27,202 nt of DNA, from positions 1-27,202 of the forward strand of contig LSSN01006110.1 of NCBI GenBank assembly GCA_001970855.1, read 5' to 3'. A program made the position numbers and the translations under genes. Positions 1 to 12,237 of the stretch are shown here, in pieces. This DNA comes from Smittium culicis (Eukaryota; Kickxellomycota; Harpellomycetes; Harpellales; Legeriomycetaceae). Within the stretch, counting starts at the first letter, position 1. Each line of letters opens with the position of its first letter. The notes beneath the pieces were generated by a model. The model searched no databases. It saw only the letters and a list, made by a program, of their open reading frames with translations, and was not told where the DNA came from.

Positions 1-311
1 TATATTTACATTCTTGCTTCATACAATCTGTTTTATCTAGCAACCAAGTATTGAAGTGATTTACATAAATCATAGTTTAGTCTTCTCGAATTAACTTGAG
101 TATGTCATGAAATCTACAAAGAATATTAAAATCTTCTCTTATAGTGTGAAAAGTATAACCTCGGCCATAAATAAGTATATTAAAAATACCTATCTATACG
201 AATAATAAAAATAAAAGAAAGCAAATAGTGATGATAAAATATTTATTTGAGAACAAACTAAAAGAGAACTTTTAGAAATATATGAATAAGCTGTAATAGA
301 ATCAAAAGTTT
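1..311. other. AT-rich 3' flank of eIF3a gene
   Basis: This stretch lies downstream of the minus-strand eIF3a stop codon. It has no convincing open reading frame. A TTTATT at about 242-247 reads AATAAA on the minus strand, about 65 bases past the stop, and is a plausible polyadenylation signal for eIF3a. Nothing else is recognised. Confidence 0.5.
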
Positions 312-3265
312 TTATTTTCTGTAACTAGGAACCCAAGCTTTAGGTCCTGGGGAAGATGGAGCTTGTCCCTCTGCGCTCTTTTTAAGTGCGGGGGGTACAT
401 ATTTGCCTGATGAGCCTGCTGGCATCGAAGCTGGGTTTGGTGAGCCTGGAGCTGATGATTGAGGTGATTCGAAAGCAACTGCAGTTCTTCTAGGAGGGAC
501 ATAAGCCTTTCTAACAGGTACAGTTGTGAATTTATCCGATTTTGAATCTGGTGTTGTTGATGGTGGAGGTGTTGCAGGCATGGAAACACCACTAGTAGCA
601 GCAGCACCGGCACGTTTGGCTGGAGGAACGTAAGCTTTTCTTCCAGTTGAAGAAACGGCTCCTTTTTGTGCTAAGGATGAAGCCTGTTTCTGTTCCAAGC
701 TTAGCTGTTCCATCTTTTCTCTGGCAATACGTTCTTGCTCTTCGCGTTCGATGCGTTCTTTTTCGGCTTGTTGTTCACGCAATTCTTTCTCGGCTTTCAA
801 TTTTCTGTACATCTCAATGCGAGCTGCCTTAGCCTTTTCTAGATTGGATTTAGCTTGCTTCTCTAAAGCAGCAACCTTTTCGGCGTTCTTAGAGTGCAAT
901 AGCTTTTTAGTTGCGGAGTAATCGTCAACCATACGCAAAATTCGTTTTTTGATTTCAAGGTCATGTTCAAATTTGATCTTGGAGTTTTCCAAAATGGCTA
1001 GGTAAGAATTCTTGTGGTTTTCAAGATCTTGTTTCTTTTGGTTTTCATAGTCTTCAGCAAGTAATGGGCGTTCTTCTTGGCGATAAGCTCTTTCCAAATG
1101 ATCCATATAACGGGTAGCGTTCTTCAATTTTTGCTGGATGTCTTGTTTTTCTTTTTCCATATGTTGAACGTGAAGTTGCATCAATTTATCATTATCCAAA
1201 GATTCAAGATCTTCAGCTTTAATCTCCAAACCAGATTTATTTTTAAGAGACTCTGCAAGGCGTAAAGCTTCTTCGCGCTTAATTTTCTCTCTTTCTCTTT
1301 CGATTCTAGCACGCTCAAGAGATACTTTCAATTCTGCTTGGCGGATTCTTTCTTTTTCTTCGTCTTCCTGTTGTTTCAAGATGCGAAGACGAGCCTCTTC
1401 TTTCTTTTTAAGAGCGAGTTGTTCATCATGAACTCTCTTCTTAAATTCGACATACTCTTTACGCGCGGCAGCGCTAGTTCTTTCAATTTCAGAGACTTCC
1501 TTAGCGTGCTTAACTGCATTAGCGTGCTCAGTAGTTTTTTCAGCGATATACTCTGGGCAGACAACACGTTGGACGTTGGATAGAGAAGTTGCAATTGATG
1601 TCAATTGACTTCTCATCAAATCAGCTGGTGATGATTGGAGATGGGCAGCAGAGTTTTCTGAGCGAGAAGAATCAAATGGATCAATATCGAAAACTATGGC
1701 ATTGAGTTCATGATCAATACGGAGTTGGAATTCACCACGTCTAGCACCGTTAATGATGAATCTTTCGATATCAATTGGCTTCATTGAAAAAGGCTCGTCA
1801 AATTCAGCAAGTTTGTATAGAATATCGAGGCGCACGGTACTGTAAACTTGGGACAATTGTTGGATGAGTCTAGTTAAGGTTACGTTGCAAAGCAATGGAA
1901 CATATTTTGAAATATCAGGTACAGTAGAAACGTGGTCGCGCAGGATAGGAGTGAGTTTTTTGCAGATAGAAAGAGGGTGGAATTTATCTTCCAAAAGCTC
2001 GTAAACTGGGCGAAGTTCAGGGTTAACGAAATTTAAGACATTTAGTCTTGAAATGTTGTTAATCAAACCTAGACGAGTAGGAGCGAAGCTGAGCATGAGT
2101 AAGCCAGTGAGTCTAGTGGTTCGGTACTTGTTTTCAGTAGCTTCTGCCAACATAACTCTAGATGAAGAGCGGATGATGGGAACGGCCAAAGTACTAAGGA
2201 GAACGTTATTTGCAGCTCTTTGGATTTCAGCTTCACCAACAATTTTAGATTGATCTTTAATCAAACTAAAGTAACAATGCCAAGCAGCAGCTAAGAACAA
2301 TTGATTACCAGCTCTGTACATGATACGGGTAAGTTTTTCGTAATAGTTGGCAAGAGCAGATGGCTTGACAGCACGGCGGGATTGGATGAAAAGACTGTTC
2401 AAGTCTTCAATTGAGCGATAAGATTCTTGCCAGAGTTCAAGCTCAGTTGCAGCATTAAGCTGGCTAAATCTAGTGTCAATGTATCTTTGCATAGTTTCAG
2501 CATCAGTAAGATCGATGGAGTAAGTTTGGTTAGAGTATTTAACAATTGCTTGGAGATGACCACGGAGCAATTCGCAAAGACGTCTGAATTCGGTCTTACG
2601 TTGGTAAGCAACACAAAAGTTTATTGCTTTTCTTGCGACGGTTTGGTAAAGCTTATCTAATCTGACGTTGTTACGCAAAAGATCGAGGAGATTTCTATAA
2701 GCTTCCCATAAGAATTTCAACCAAGGGGTTACAAGAGCGCGATCAGTACGATCTTTTGATTGTTCGCTACTTACAACGCTTAGAAGGATAGATTCAGGAG
2801 TTTCAGATTCTTCCAAATCTTCTATTTGATCAACGCTAAGCTTATCGGCTTTCTTTTGGGCAGCCTGAACTTTTTCTTCAGAGAGTTTAAGCACTAAAGA
2901 TACCATGGCTTGGAAAGATTCAATGGAAGTGTTTTGGGTGAGGTTGCGGTATTGCTGTAGACCTTCCTTGAGCTGTTTTCCTTTTCTTTGCTCGACACAT
3001 AATTCAATAAACTTTGGCATGAAAAGATCATAGGATTGATAGGTGTTGTTACGTGGCTTTTTATTGCAGAGAACATCGTGCAAGGCTTGTAAAGCTGCGC
3101 CATTTTGGCCAACAGCGATTAATTCTAGATGGGAATAAATAAGATGGTAAGTTAAGGAGCTAATTTTACAAAAAAAAGTTAATAGAAAATGAGCTAATGA
3201 ACAAATGAGTAGATACCTTCAGCTCTCTTGAGAGCGATCTCGGGTTTTTGGAAGCTTGGAGCCAT
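312..3265 (-). CDS. TIF32: Eukaryotic translation initiation factor 3 subunit A (eIF3a), two exons
   Basis: eIF3a is the large scaffold of eIF3, which loads mRNA and Met-tRNA onto the 40S ribosome in the cytosol. Exon 1 is 3265-3217, beginning MAPSFQKPEIALKRAE. A 92-base intron (3216-3125, GTATCT...CTAG) splits the next Glu codon, and exon 2 runs 3124-312. The splice joins the frame exactly and restores the conserved eIF3a N-terminus (ELIAVGQNGAALQALHDVL), giving 953 residues, near the size of fungal homologues. The first 500 residues are helical with a PCI domain at about 400-500. Residues about 535-840 are a highly charged Glu/Lys/Arg coiled coil. The tail (about 843-953) is Pro/Ser/Ala-rich and carries four copies of a YVPP-like motif (AYVPPAKR, AYVPPRR, KYVPPALKK, AWVPSYRK). 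Codons are less AT-biased than the surroundings, consistent with high expression. Identity is very secure; the exon 1 start is well supported. Confidence 0.95.
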
Positions 3266-3976
3266 TTTCCAAAATCTTTTAGATATACGAATTTAGAAGC
3301 ACAACCAAAAGATTAGCAATAAAATGTTAAGCTGAAATTTATTTTTCATACATATAACGTTTAACTTAATACAAAAAATACGCTGTATTTACTCTCTATT
3401 GTATCTAGACTTTTGATTTGTCAATTAGATTTACCTCCTATAGTTTTCTTTGTTGGTTTTTTCTATCCTGAAAATTTTTTTGTTGTTCTTAATTATCATT
3501 TTAACCAGTAGCTGCTCTTAATTTCGCTCTCTCTTTGTCTTGATCCAGTAATCACCTTTTTTTATTATAATTCCATTTTTCGCCCAATAATATCAATTCG
3601 CAACAAGTACCGATGTCTGATTAGTGTAATTATCATCACCAAATCATCTCCTCTGGATTGTATATTTTATCGCCAATAACTGTCCAATTTTTTGTATAAT
3701 TGGTAATTTTCTGTCTAATCGTACCCCATTCATACAGCTATGAAAAATTATCCAATAATATTCCCTTATTAAATTGAGTTACATCGATACTTGGTCATTA
3801 ATAAATTGAATTATCTACATGTGATAGGCGTATAAAGCTGTTTGTATCCAATGAATATCAACTTTCAAAATCTTTTTTTGCACCTTAGCTTTTTGCCTGC
3901 TATAATCTGCCTAAAATTTGACAGCTGCTTACGATGCAACAGATAATAAATTTACAACACAATAACTTTCCCATGC
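3266..3976. promoter_or_regulatory. Upstream region of eIF3a, no gene seen
   Basis: These 0.7 kb hold no open frame of note and no tRNA-like structure. They must contain the eIF3a promoter, read on the minus strand, but no canonical TATA element stands out. The stretch ends at the first TTAA-flanked inverted-repeat element. Confidence 0.4.
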
Positions 3977-3980
3977 TTAA

Positions 3981-4171
3981 CCCTTTCCTGCGCGGTTGAC
4001 ATGTTTTTGACCCACCTGATATAGCCAACAGATTCAATTAAAATACTTTAATTCCGAGGCTTCAACAAGTATTGGTATATTTTTAAATAGCCAACAAATA
4101 ATAAACCTCCTCATAAATCATTAAACGAATCATACAATTGATTTTTTTAATTACCATTGGACGGGAAAGGG
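3981..4171 (-). mobile_element. TTAA-flanked MITE, family 1 copy A (piggyBac-like)
   Basis: This is a 191-base non-coding element. The left end reads CCCTTTCCTGCGCGG and the right end, reverse complemented, reads CCCTTTCCCGTCC, so the termini are inverted repeats. It is flanked by TTAA at 3977-3980 and 4172-4175. On the minus strand it aligns along its length with the copy at 24772-24960: shared GATTCGTTTA placed 40 bases from the end, then TTATTATTTGTTG, ATATACCAAT and a TATAGCCAA / TTTTTGACCC block near the other end. A TTAA target duplication with CCCT-type termini is the signature of piggyBac-superfamily transposons. It is too short to encode a transposase, so it would be non-autonomous. 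The superfamily call is inference; the repeat structure is directly seen. Confidence 0.75.
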
Positions 4172-4257
4172 TTAATTAACAATTATCCTTACTTCACTCA
4201 GTGCAGTCTAAGATAATCTCTGAGTACATACCCAGTATTTTACTGGAATGTGGATCT

Positions 4258-4514
4258 CAGCTGGGAGATTTTGAACGAAGAGAGCACTTAGTTGCAGTTT
4301 AATTTTATTGGTTTGTGTGTAATAAAATGTAAATATTATTGGCGGTATTGAAAAGACATTTCGATTTTTCTTATTTATTCATTTCTATTTGGAATTATTA
4401 TTTGCTAAAAAAAAGAAATGATTTTACTCATTGGCTATTAATCGCTTGTGCAATTTTATTCACTGTAACACTTTACACTATAAATTGACTCCTTCAAAAA
4501 GAATCTCCCAGCTG
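4258..4514. repeat. Inverted repeat pair, 13-base arms
   Basis: CAGCTGGGAGATT at 4258-4270 is matched perfectly in inverted orientation by AATCTCCCAGCTG at 4502-4514, with 231 bases between. Partial similarity continues beyond the arms (…TTGAACGAAG against …TTTGAAGG). This may mark the ends of a decayed element, or may be a fragment of one. No target-site duplication was found. Confidence 0.5.
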
Positions 4515-4651
4515 TTTAGCAGCTTATTTAGGTGAGCCAGGTCTAATAATCCCTATTTTCTGTAGAAGACTACTTAATATCAACTCTACTAAAATTTGAA
4601 TATGTTTAGGAGCTCCATTATCTCGACCAATTCAATTTTATTGGAACGAAC

Positions 4652-4906
4652 TTAATTATATGACTCCTTGCAACTTTGATTATCCAGCCTGCCTGAAGCA
4701 ACATCCAGGATTATTAATACGGTTGATAGTTTGATACCAATACCCTTTAAATACGCAGCCGGTAGACTGGCAGAGGTATTTATTAGTATTCGAATATTAG
4801 CTTTTTTATGCATTGCACCAACTTTACTACTTTTTAGTGCACTTAACCAAATAATTCTATTATTTTTATCGCACCTATAAAATTCAGTATTAATTAAAAT
4901 ATCAAA
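4652..4906 (-). pseudogene. Probable retrotransposon aspartic-protease relic
   Basis: An 84-codon minus-strand frame, open between stops and lacking a start codon, stands out from the surrounding AT-rich DNA in composition. It contains a Cys-bearing segment (FYRCDKNNRIIWLS) and then ANIRILINTSAS (4766-4798), followed by LPAAYLKGIGIKLS and a later ILDVASGRL. The order resembles the pepsin/retropepsin protease of LTR retrotransposons: a hydrophobic run, the active site usually read as LIDTGAS, a KLGLKL-like segment and a D-G-x-L flap region. Here the catalytic Asp is Asn and the Gly is Ser, so it would be inactive. Neighbouring minus-strand frames are also coding-like but broken by stops and shifts. 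The family assignment rests on motif resemblance only; another decayed gene is possible. Confidence 0.35.
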
Positions 4907-5514
4907 TTATATATCTATGTATTTGTATCAGAATGTTGGGGCTATTATAGCTTTCGCATACAGGATTATTTATTGATTCTGATTCTATAACTTCAAGCGC
5001 TGCTGTCTAAAAAGCTACATTGTCTAAAATCACTCTTCTTGAACCAGCACCCAGTTCGTATTAAAATGCTAGAACGAAAAAGAGGGATAGATTGAAATTT
5101 TAGTTTAGTAACATTATTTTAAATCTTTAAATATTTTTATTAGTTTTTAGTGCACTATTAAATAACGATTAATAAACTCTCTCAAATAAAAATAATAATA
5201 ATAATTAAGCAAAAAAAAATATTATACTTTACAATCAAATATATAAAGTAGATTGTATGAATTGAAATATCTTAACTTTGATGTCAGTACCATTTAATAT
5301 TATATGATATGGTAAAAATAATTTTTGCTTTAAAAAACACTGATTATAACACGGAAAGCAAAAATATGCACACCAAAACTAAAAATTGGCATTTAATTTT
5401 ATTAGCTCAACTTTTAAAGATTTTAATATCCTAGCTTTAAAAAAATATAAAATTATTGATATGATGTTAGTATAAGAAATGATTTGTGTTAAAAATATTA
5501 CAATTATAATAATG

Positions 5515-5606
5515 CTGAAAAAGAAATATTATGTATTTGAATATCAAAATCGTTATAATTCTGAAAAAGAAATATTATGTATTCAAAATATTGAAATTAT
5601 TATAGC
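5515..5606. repeat. Two-copy 46-base tandem repeat
   Basis: CTGAAAAAGAAATATTATG starts at 5515 and again at 5561, a 46-base period; the second copy diverges in its last half. This looks like a local duplication in AT-rich DNA with no coding signal. Confidence 0.6.
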
Positions 5607-6163
5607 GCTGACAAATAAAAATTAATGTTTATCACGCTATTTCGTATCATAAATTAAAATTGAATTAGTGATTTATTCGCGTTCATAAAAAATATTTTAT
5701 TAGAATTTATAGTATCTTTGAAGTTATTAAAACTAACTTTATTGATTTATAAAAATCAACTAAAAAGATTATGGTATTAAAAATTTTATAAAAGTATCCA
5801 CTTTATACACTTTTTATAAAAACTATTCGACGTATTTAAATGCCTTGTAAATTTAAATTATCAGATTTTTATTGAAGAATGTTTTTAACACATTGATAGT
5901 TAGATATATGTATTAACAAACACTGTACTAAAACATGAATTTTGTCAAATAATCAATGCTTATTTTAATATAAATATTTTTTCAATGAACAGCATTAAAT
6001 TTGGTTTCAGTCATGTATTAATATTTTATAGTTAAATTTAGGAAAATTTATAAGCTCTAAATTTTGCTTGAGCCTAATATTCGCAAGTTTTTAAAAATGA
6101 TAAAAAAATCGGATATTAATAATAATCTTTAATATGAAAAACGGCAAATATTGAGGAATTTAA

Positions 6164-6256
6164 CCCTCCAAGTCTTGGAGTGCATTAAATATGCATTTGA
6201 TAATTCAAATTTATTCTTTATACATTTGAAACTTGAAAAAGTCAGGACTTGAATGG
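6164..6256. mobile_element. Short TTAA-flanked inverted-repeat element (93 bases)
   Basis: The left end is CCCTCCAAGTCTTG and the right end, reverse complemented, is CCATTCAAGTCCTG; 10 of 14 positions match. TTAA flanks both sides (6160-6163 and 6257-6260). The ends begin with CC after TTAA like the larger elements in the window, but the inner sequence differs. It is best read as a very small non-autonomous TTAA element. Confidence 0.5.
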
Positions 6257-6275
6257 TTAAAACCTCAAAGAATAA

Positions 6276-6305
6276 AAAATTCGACTATGCTAAAAGTCGA
6301 ATTTT
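6276..6305. repeat. Perfect 11-base hairpin
   Basis: AAAATTCGACT (6276-6286) and AGTCGAATTTT (6295-6305) are exact reverse complements separated by an 8-base loop. It sits 16 bases after the TTAA at the right edge of the 93-base element. No gene ends nearby, so a terminator role is not supported. Confidence 0.55.
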
Positions 6306-9300
6306 AGATAAATAAATTAACCAATAATATCCAAAATTTTGCACTAAATTATTTTTTACAAGCACACAACATTCTCATTGCACAGTTTTTAATATTAATT
6401 GACAAATTCTTCGTTATATTTCAAAAAATATTCAAAAAATTCTATAATATAAATTTTTTGTGACTATATGAGAATTTTTTACAGATTTATAGTATATAAT
6501 ATGTGTTATTTTTATGATTATTATTAAAAGAGCCCTATATGAAATTTATTTCAAAATGAATCACATTGGAACAGAAAAAAAGCAAATATAATATAAATTT
6601 TTATCTAAATTTTAATTTCTAAACGCATTGTTTATATTAAGGCGGAAAGAATTACAAGAAAATGTTGGAAAAAATTCTGGATATATTTTTAATAATATAC
6701 TGTTCTAATGTTTTGTAGAAAATTTTTTTACAAAGTTAAAACAACCAAAATCATTAGTGTTAGAAGGAAATACAAAGATAGTTTTAATTTCCAAGAATAT
6801 TTTGGAAAAAAAATTCTAGATTACTCTACTTGATTTAGTGAAGATGATTTTTTTTTAATTGATGAATTACGAATTTTTTTTTTCAAACTGTTTAATTTAT
6901 GTAAATCTTGAAGGGAAAATCCGCAGATTAAATTCTCAATGAAAGTAATGAATCTAAAAGTTCTAATGCGTTTAACTATTAATAAAAATTGGCAAAATTG
7001 TTTTTAACCAAGCATAATAGCTTTTATGTTTGTTCAAATTTAAGATATATCTATTAAATTATTCATATCTAAACAAATTATCAATAAATTAGTTAATATT
7101 TCATTTGGGAAATTATTCTTCTGATATTATTCTCTCCAATAGAAAAATTTTCGATAAATTTAACTGTATATTGCTCTAATAGCTGCAGTATTCAACATTT
7201 TTATAGCCCTTATATAATTATTTTTCAGAGTGGAAAGTTATGATTGATACTCAATAATTGTAGACGAGTCAGGTATTTTTGTGAAAATAGGCCAAGGTTT
7301 TGAAAGCGACACAATGCAAGATTCATCAGGCTACTTTTTAAATACAATTAGATATAATATATTTCAAGTTGAAGGGAAATTATTAAAACTAGCATATATA
7401 TTTAATTTAAATTTAATGGATATTTTTTTGGATATTTTTCTTTTTAATTATTAAAAACTTTAACAAAATTTATAATTTTATTACTTAATATATTTTATTA
7501 TATAAAATTATTACTATTTATTTATTTTCTACAATTTATAAATTAATGGATAAATTAAAAGAACATAAGTTGTAATTTTTTTTCAATTTATTCGTTTGTT
7601 CCAATATTCGAATTTCGTTTTAAAAAATTATATAATTTTTGTATTTTTTATTGTTATTTCTATTTTATTGCTTATTTATTCCCTGTAGAGATAAATAAAG
7701 AATTATTAAGCATAGAGGGTTTTATATTCGAAATCAAAATTCATTTTTTATTTTTGAATTTTGTTTTTTTCTTTTAGCTATGGTTGGTTTATTTTATTTT
7801 ATAGTATTCTTTTTTTATCGCTTTTAAGATTCAGAATTGTAAATATAATTTAGATTAGAATTTAATATAATTAAAAAATATTAGGGATTATAGAAATTAA
7901 TTCTCGATTCTCGATTCTCATCGGAGAGTAAAATTTAAGAATTCCTTTATGCTTAAATATCAATTTCTATTAAAATTCATTTTATGTATTATTTAAAAAA
8001 AAAAAAACATGTACAAATAATCTTTAATAAGCTATAAATATAAAAAGTAATAAGAGTTATAAAACCGAAAATTTATAAAAAAAAATTCATAATAAAACGC
8101 CTGTTACCAATAAGATCCACTAGTAACTACATAATATGTTTCTATTTTATTAAATTTTTGATGTGGATGTGATCCTTAGAAAAGATTAAAAGATAGAGAT
8201 TATATGAAAGACTAATATATAATCTTTTCATTAAGAATTAAAAAAAGAATCAGCGACTTTTTAATTTAAATTGATAAATAATAAATAATAAATATCAATT
8301 ATTTTTTAAGTATCAGGGCTTTGTTTAATTTAGAATTTTTTTGAGAAATTTTTAAAATCAAACGAAAATTTTACAAAACTGATAACTAAACCATGTACAT
8401 CGATACATTACAAAAAAAAAAAAAGAGAATAATTATATAAAATCAAGCTTATACTTTAGATAAAAGTAAAACATTTAAAAAGTCTCTATTTTTATTTAAT
8501 TTGTCCTTTATATAACCGTCTTTATTAATTTTTCACTTTTACCAAGAGTAATTATTTAATATTAAGCAAATCCCAAAAAATCCAAACAACTAAATATTGA
8601 ATTTCATCAAAATTATTATTATTCGTATATTTCTTGATTTAGAAAAAATGTTAAAAATAGGACTTAATAATTATTATTTATTTCTGGTTAAGAGTCTATA
8701 TCTTAATATTATTTATTTTGGTGAATTATATAATTTATTTTAAAGAGATAATAATAAAGATATTAATACTATACTAAGAAATTAAGTAAGTAAATTCGAA
8801 GCGATATGGATTTTTAACTGCATAATCCTCCGCGGTAAGATTGATCATATCGATATATATGCTATTTAATTAAAAGTGAGCTAGTTAGAAATTAGAAATT
8901 AGAAATTGCGGGAAAATATGAGTACTTTGATTAAAAGATATTCTTTTTCTTTCAAATTGACCACAATTAGATACAAATAAAAAAATTTATGACAATTATG
9001 AAATAAATAAAGTTATTAATTATTTCAAATCATGATTTTTTATTGTCTTTTAATTAATTTCTTTCTATAAAAAATTAATAATTTAATTATACATCTCATA
9101 AAAAACACAAGGCGATCGTTATAAATATTCTAAAAAAACCCTATTTATAATAAATAAGCTAAAAGTCAAATAGTTGTATAATGTCATATGATTATATACA
9201 CAACTGTAACTAATAGCTTAATCTTATATAAATTCTATACTTATTGGTCTTATTAATTGTAGAATAATATATTAATATTATCCCGTTTAAACCGTACACT

Positions 9301-10405
9301 AAAATTCGTATGATTTAGATTGCTTTTGAGTATTATTTCTACTCTTCGATAAACAATTTATGTGAATAATTTGAATTTAGCTAAGGCTTAAATAATAATT
9401 TTATTAAAACAGAAATATGCTTTAATAAGTTTTGGGGGATAGGGGTCGAGAAAGAAATAAGATTGATTTTGATATCTGTCTATATTAAAATAAATCTCAT
9501 CTAGGATAAAAAAAGTCGATTTAATTCCCAAATTCCTCACACAATTGAAGTTTTTAATAACAACTTTTTCATTTTTCAACATCTTAATCCCGGGAATTGA
9601 ATTTTTTTGGATTTATTGAACTGTTGGATCACTAATAGTTATTCACACATTTTAAATGATAATTTTTTGAACTATGCGAGACTGTATATTTGTTATTATA
9701 AAAGCGATTTTTGTAAACCAAAAAATTATTAAACTCAAAAAAAACAAGAAAAATTATTATTTTCAGGGGATTGGTTTTATTTATACTATTTAAATACATT
9801 AAATATATTTTTTTCATAAAAAACGATAAAAAATGAGCTGATAAAAAAAATTGTCACTTTTTTTACTTATGATGATCTTATTTTATGATGGCTCGGGGGT
9901 TTATCTTTCTGAGCTTACACTTTAGCACTGTTATTAGGTTTTTTGGAATTAAATAAGTCGATTTTCGTGAAATATAGGATAAAATTGAATCTAATACTTC
10001 GTTGTGATATTTTTATCAAAAATAGGCTTACAACAATAATGATAGATAATGAAAATAAGTCATTAATATACCTTATATATTAATATTATAGATTATTTAT
10101 TTTATTTTTTATCAATAGCTATCCTAAAAGATAAAATAATTACTTTTTCTTTGATTAGGTTTAAAGTTATATGATATTAGAGGCTTATAAAGACGTTTTT
10201 ATTTTTTATATTTAATGAAATAAAGTACTGGAAAAACTAATCTAATCCGTGATGCCAATTTCCAAATAATTCATTCAGTTGATATCAATAGATGTCTGAG
10301 CCTTGGTCTTAAGATTTCAATAATATATTAGTAACAAAAATTAATACCAAAAACAAGTGTCCCTGTATAAAACTGGTGAATATGATTAAAAATTAATTAC
10401 ATTAA
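6306..10405. other. AT-rich gene-free stretch
   Basis: No exon, tRNA or other RNA gene could be supported in this 4 kb. The DNA is dominated by A/T runs. Small low-complexity repeats occur, such as three copies of ATTCTCG at about 7900-7920 and three of AGAAATT at about 8886-8907. Two minus-strand frames of about 60 codons (9388-9582 and 9632-9817) have A/T-driven composition and no recognisable motif. Confidence 0.5.
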
Positions 10406-10546
10406 ATGAAAGATTTAGGTCATTTTATAATGGATTTCAACCCAGAACTTATAAAAAAAGAAGTTTTATGGGACATATTAGTATCTCCAAAGAATAAATT
10501 CCAGCTCATAATAACAATAGCAAAAAAAATTACATTAACAGGATAA
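10406..10546 (+). other. Small open frame of 46 codons, doubtful
   Basis: An ATG at 10406 opens a 46-codon frame ending in TAA at 10544-10546; an in-frame stop lies immediately before the ATG. The peptide begins MKDLGHFIMDFNPELIKK. MKDLG resembles a conserved string in Ty1/copia reverse transcriptases, but the following residues do not support that family. It is more likely chance or a small relic than a gene. Confidence 0.15.
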
Positions 10547-11039
10547 TGTCCTATGATTTCATATGGATCATAAAAAAAATTTATATCATCTTTTTTAGAA
10601 GAATATTAGCCCTTTTTAGGAGCTACAAAGTAATTATTATTATTTTTACTAAATTTTTTTTGACTGAATTAGATAAAACTAAAAAAATGCAATTTACAAT
10701 ATTTTCCCTAAATCAATGCCTATAAATATTTGTAGAATTCTTGAATTAAATATATATTGCACGTATTTACAATTAATATTTTTATGATAAAGTACATATT
10801 TTATATTTTACTGAGTTATTATGGAATATACTTTAGCGATAGATATTTAATTCAAATTATTTTAAAAGATTAGTATTGATGATATTTTTTTCCTAAAAAT
10901 ATACAAGTATAAATTATATTTGGGAATTCAGTCTTCTTGGATTAATCTATCTCATATCAATAAAGAAATAAAAAATAAAAAGCAATCATAATAAAAATTT
11001 GTAATTTTATTAAATGGGTTTTGAATTGGTATTTATTAT

Positions 11040-11300
11040 TCCTTCGAATAAGCACCTGGTACTTGTATCACATTTTATGGGTACATTGAAGTATGTCTGA
11101 GTATGTTTATAAGAGGAATCAGCAATAATATAGTGATACTACGGGGTTTTACTGAGGATGACTGCGCAGGCTGAGTACTATTTACCCTTGAATAAATTCT
11201 AATATCTCTCTTCGGTAGTTTTATTTTCTGAAAGGCGCACTGAAATTCAGTTTGGCCTAGGGAGTTAATTTTACTCCTGAATAGGGACAATTTAACGAAT
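11040..11300 (-). pseudogene. Unidentified coding-like relic, probably frameshifted
   Basis: This 260-base stretch has clearly higher GC and more balanced codons than its surroundings. One minus-strand frame reads through 71 codons (11290-11075) with segments such as TEFQCAFQKIK and SSVKPRSITILLLIPLI. A second minus-strand frame over the lower part also looks coding (YIIADSSYKHTQTYFNVPIK, about 11145-11085). Two coding-like frames overlapping on one strand suggest a frameshifted old gene, perhaps from a retroelement polyprotein, but I do not recognise the family. Confidence 0.25.
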
Positions 11301-12237
11301 TCATATTATTATAGGATGTGATAAGTATATTCCTAATGAGGTTTAGAAAAAGGTTAAATTATTCATATTGAGATATTATATGGGCTTTGAGGCCTGTTTT
11401 CCAGATAATAATGATATTAATCTGAAAACTAATACCTCAAATATTAAATAAATTTCGGTTTTATTTATCTTTATAATAATTTCATAAAATTTGGATTTGA
11501 ATTAATTTAGCTAAATTTCGTAAATCAAACTAGATATATGTTCGGTATATGATCGTAATTGTGTATATAACTCTAAATAACATTTAATCAAATATATCGA
11601 ATTAAATACCTAGAATATACATAAAAAAACTATTCTGTGATGAAAAAGTTTGTAAAATATTTTTAAAAAATCAAAAAGTGTAAAGTAAAAAGAAAGCTAG
11701 AAATAGAGCTAGAGCAAGAAAAAAAAAGTAGATATAAATATAACAAGAATGTAATGTTGAAAAGCTTATCCAGATAATATTATTTATAAGATCTTGTTTA
11801 AATACTATAACTGAATTCTAGTCAACAAACTTGAGGTAAGATATTTATAATAAGAATGTTTTGATTAAAATGCGATGGCAAATAGAGATCATGATTGGAA
11901 TATTAAGAAAATTAGAGTGGAGCCCATTAAATAAGAACTAAAATTATTTTTAGTTGATCAAACAAATAGCTCACTACAATTGAAATGAAGAAGAAAAAAA
12001 TAATTGGGATCTTCTTATCATTATAAATCATATTTTTTTATTTTTTAAATTTTAAACTGAATTTATTAGGTCTAAATAAATTATGTTTATAAATATTAAT
12101 GAAGGTTAATAGTGTAAATTATACATCATTAAATAAAATTTTTTTTAATCCACCATAATAATAACTTGTATTTGTATAATTACCCAGCATGCTTGTAACT
12201 CATTCGAATCACTAATATCCATCGAAAACATTTCTAG

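Noticed and set aside
302..2660. Open frames overlapping eIF3a in other frames and on the opposite strand
   Set aside because: All are shadows of the eIF3a coding sequence, with Leu/Ser/Phe-rich composition and no family resemblance.
9388..9817. Two minus-strand frames of 61 and 64 codons
   Set aside because: They are dominated by Asn, Lys, Phe and Ile as expected of random AT-rich sequence, with no motif or splice context.
9840..9885. Possible reverse-transcriptase YDD motif (FFTYDDLIL) on the plus strand
   Set aside because: The frame stops right after the motif, upstream residues do not fit any reverse transcriptase, and short Tyr/Asp strings are expected by chance in AT-rich DNA.
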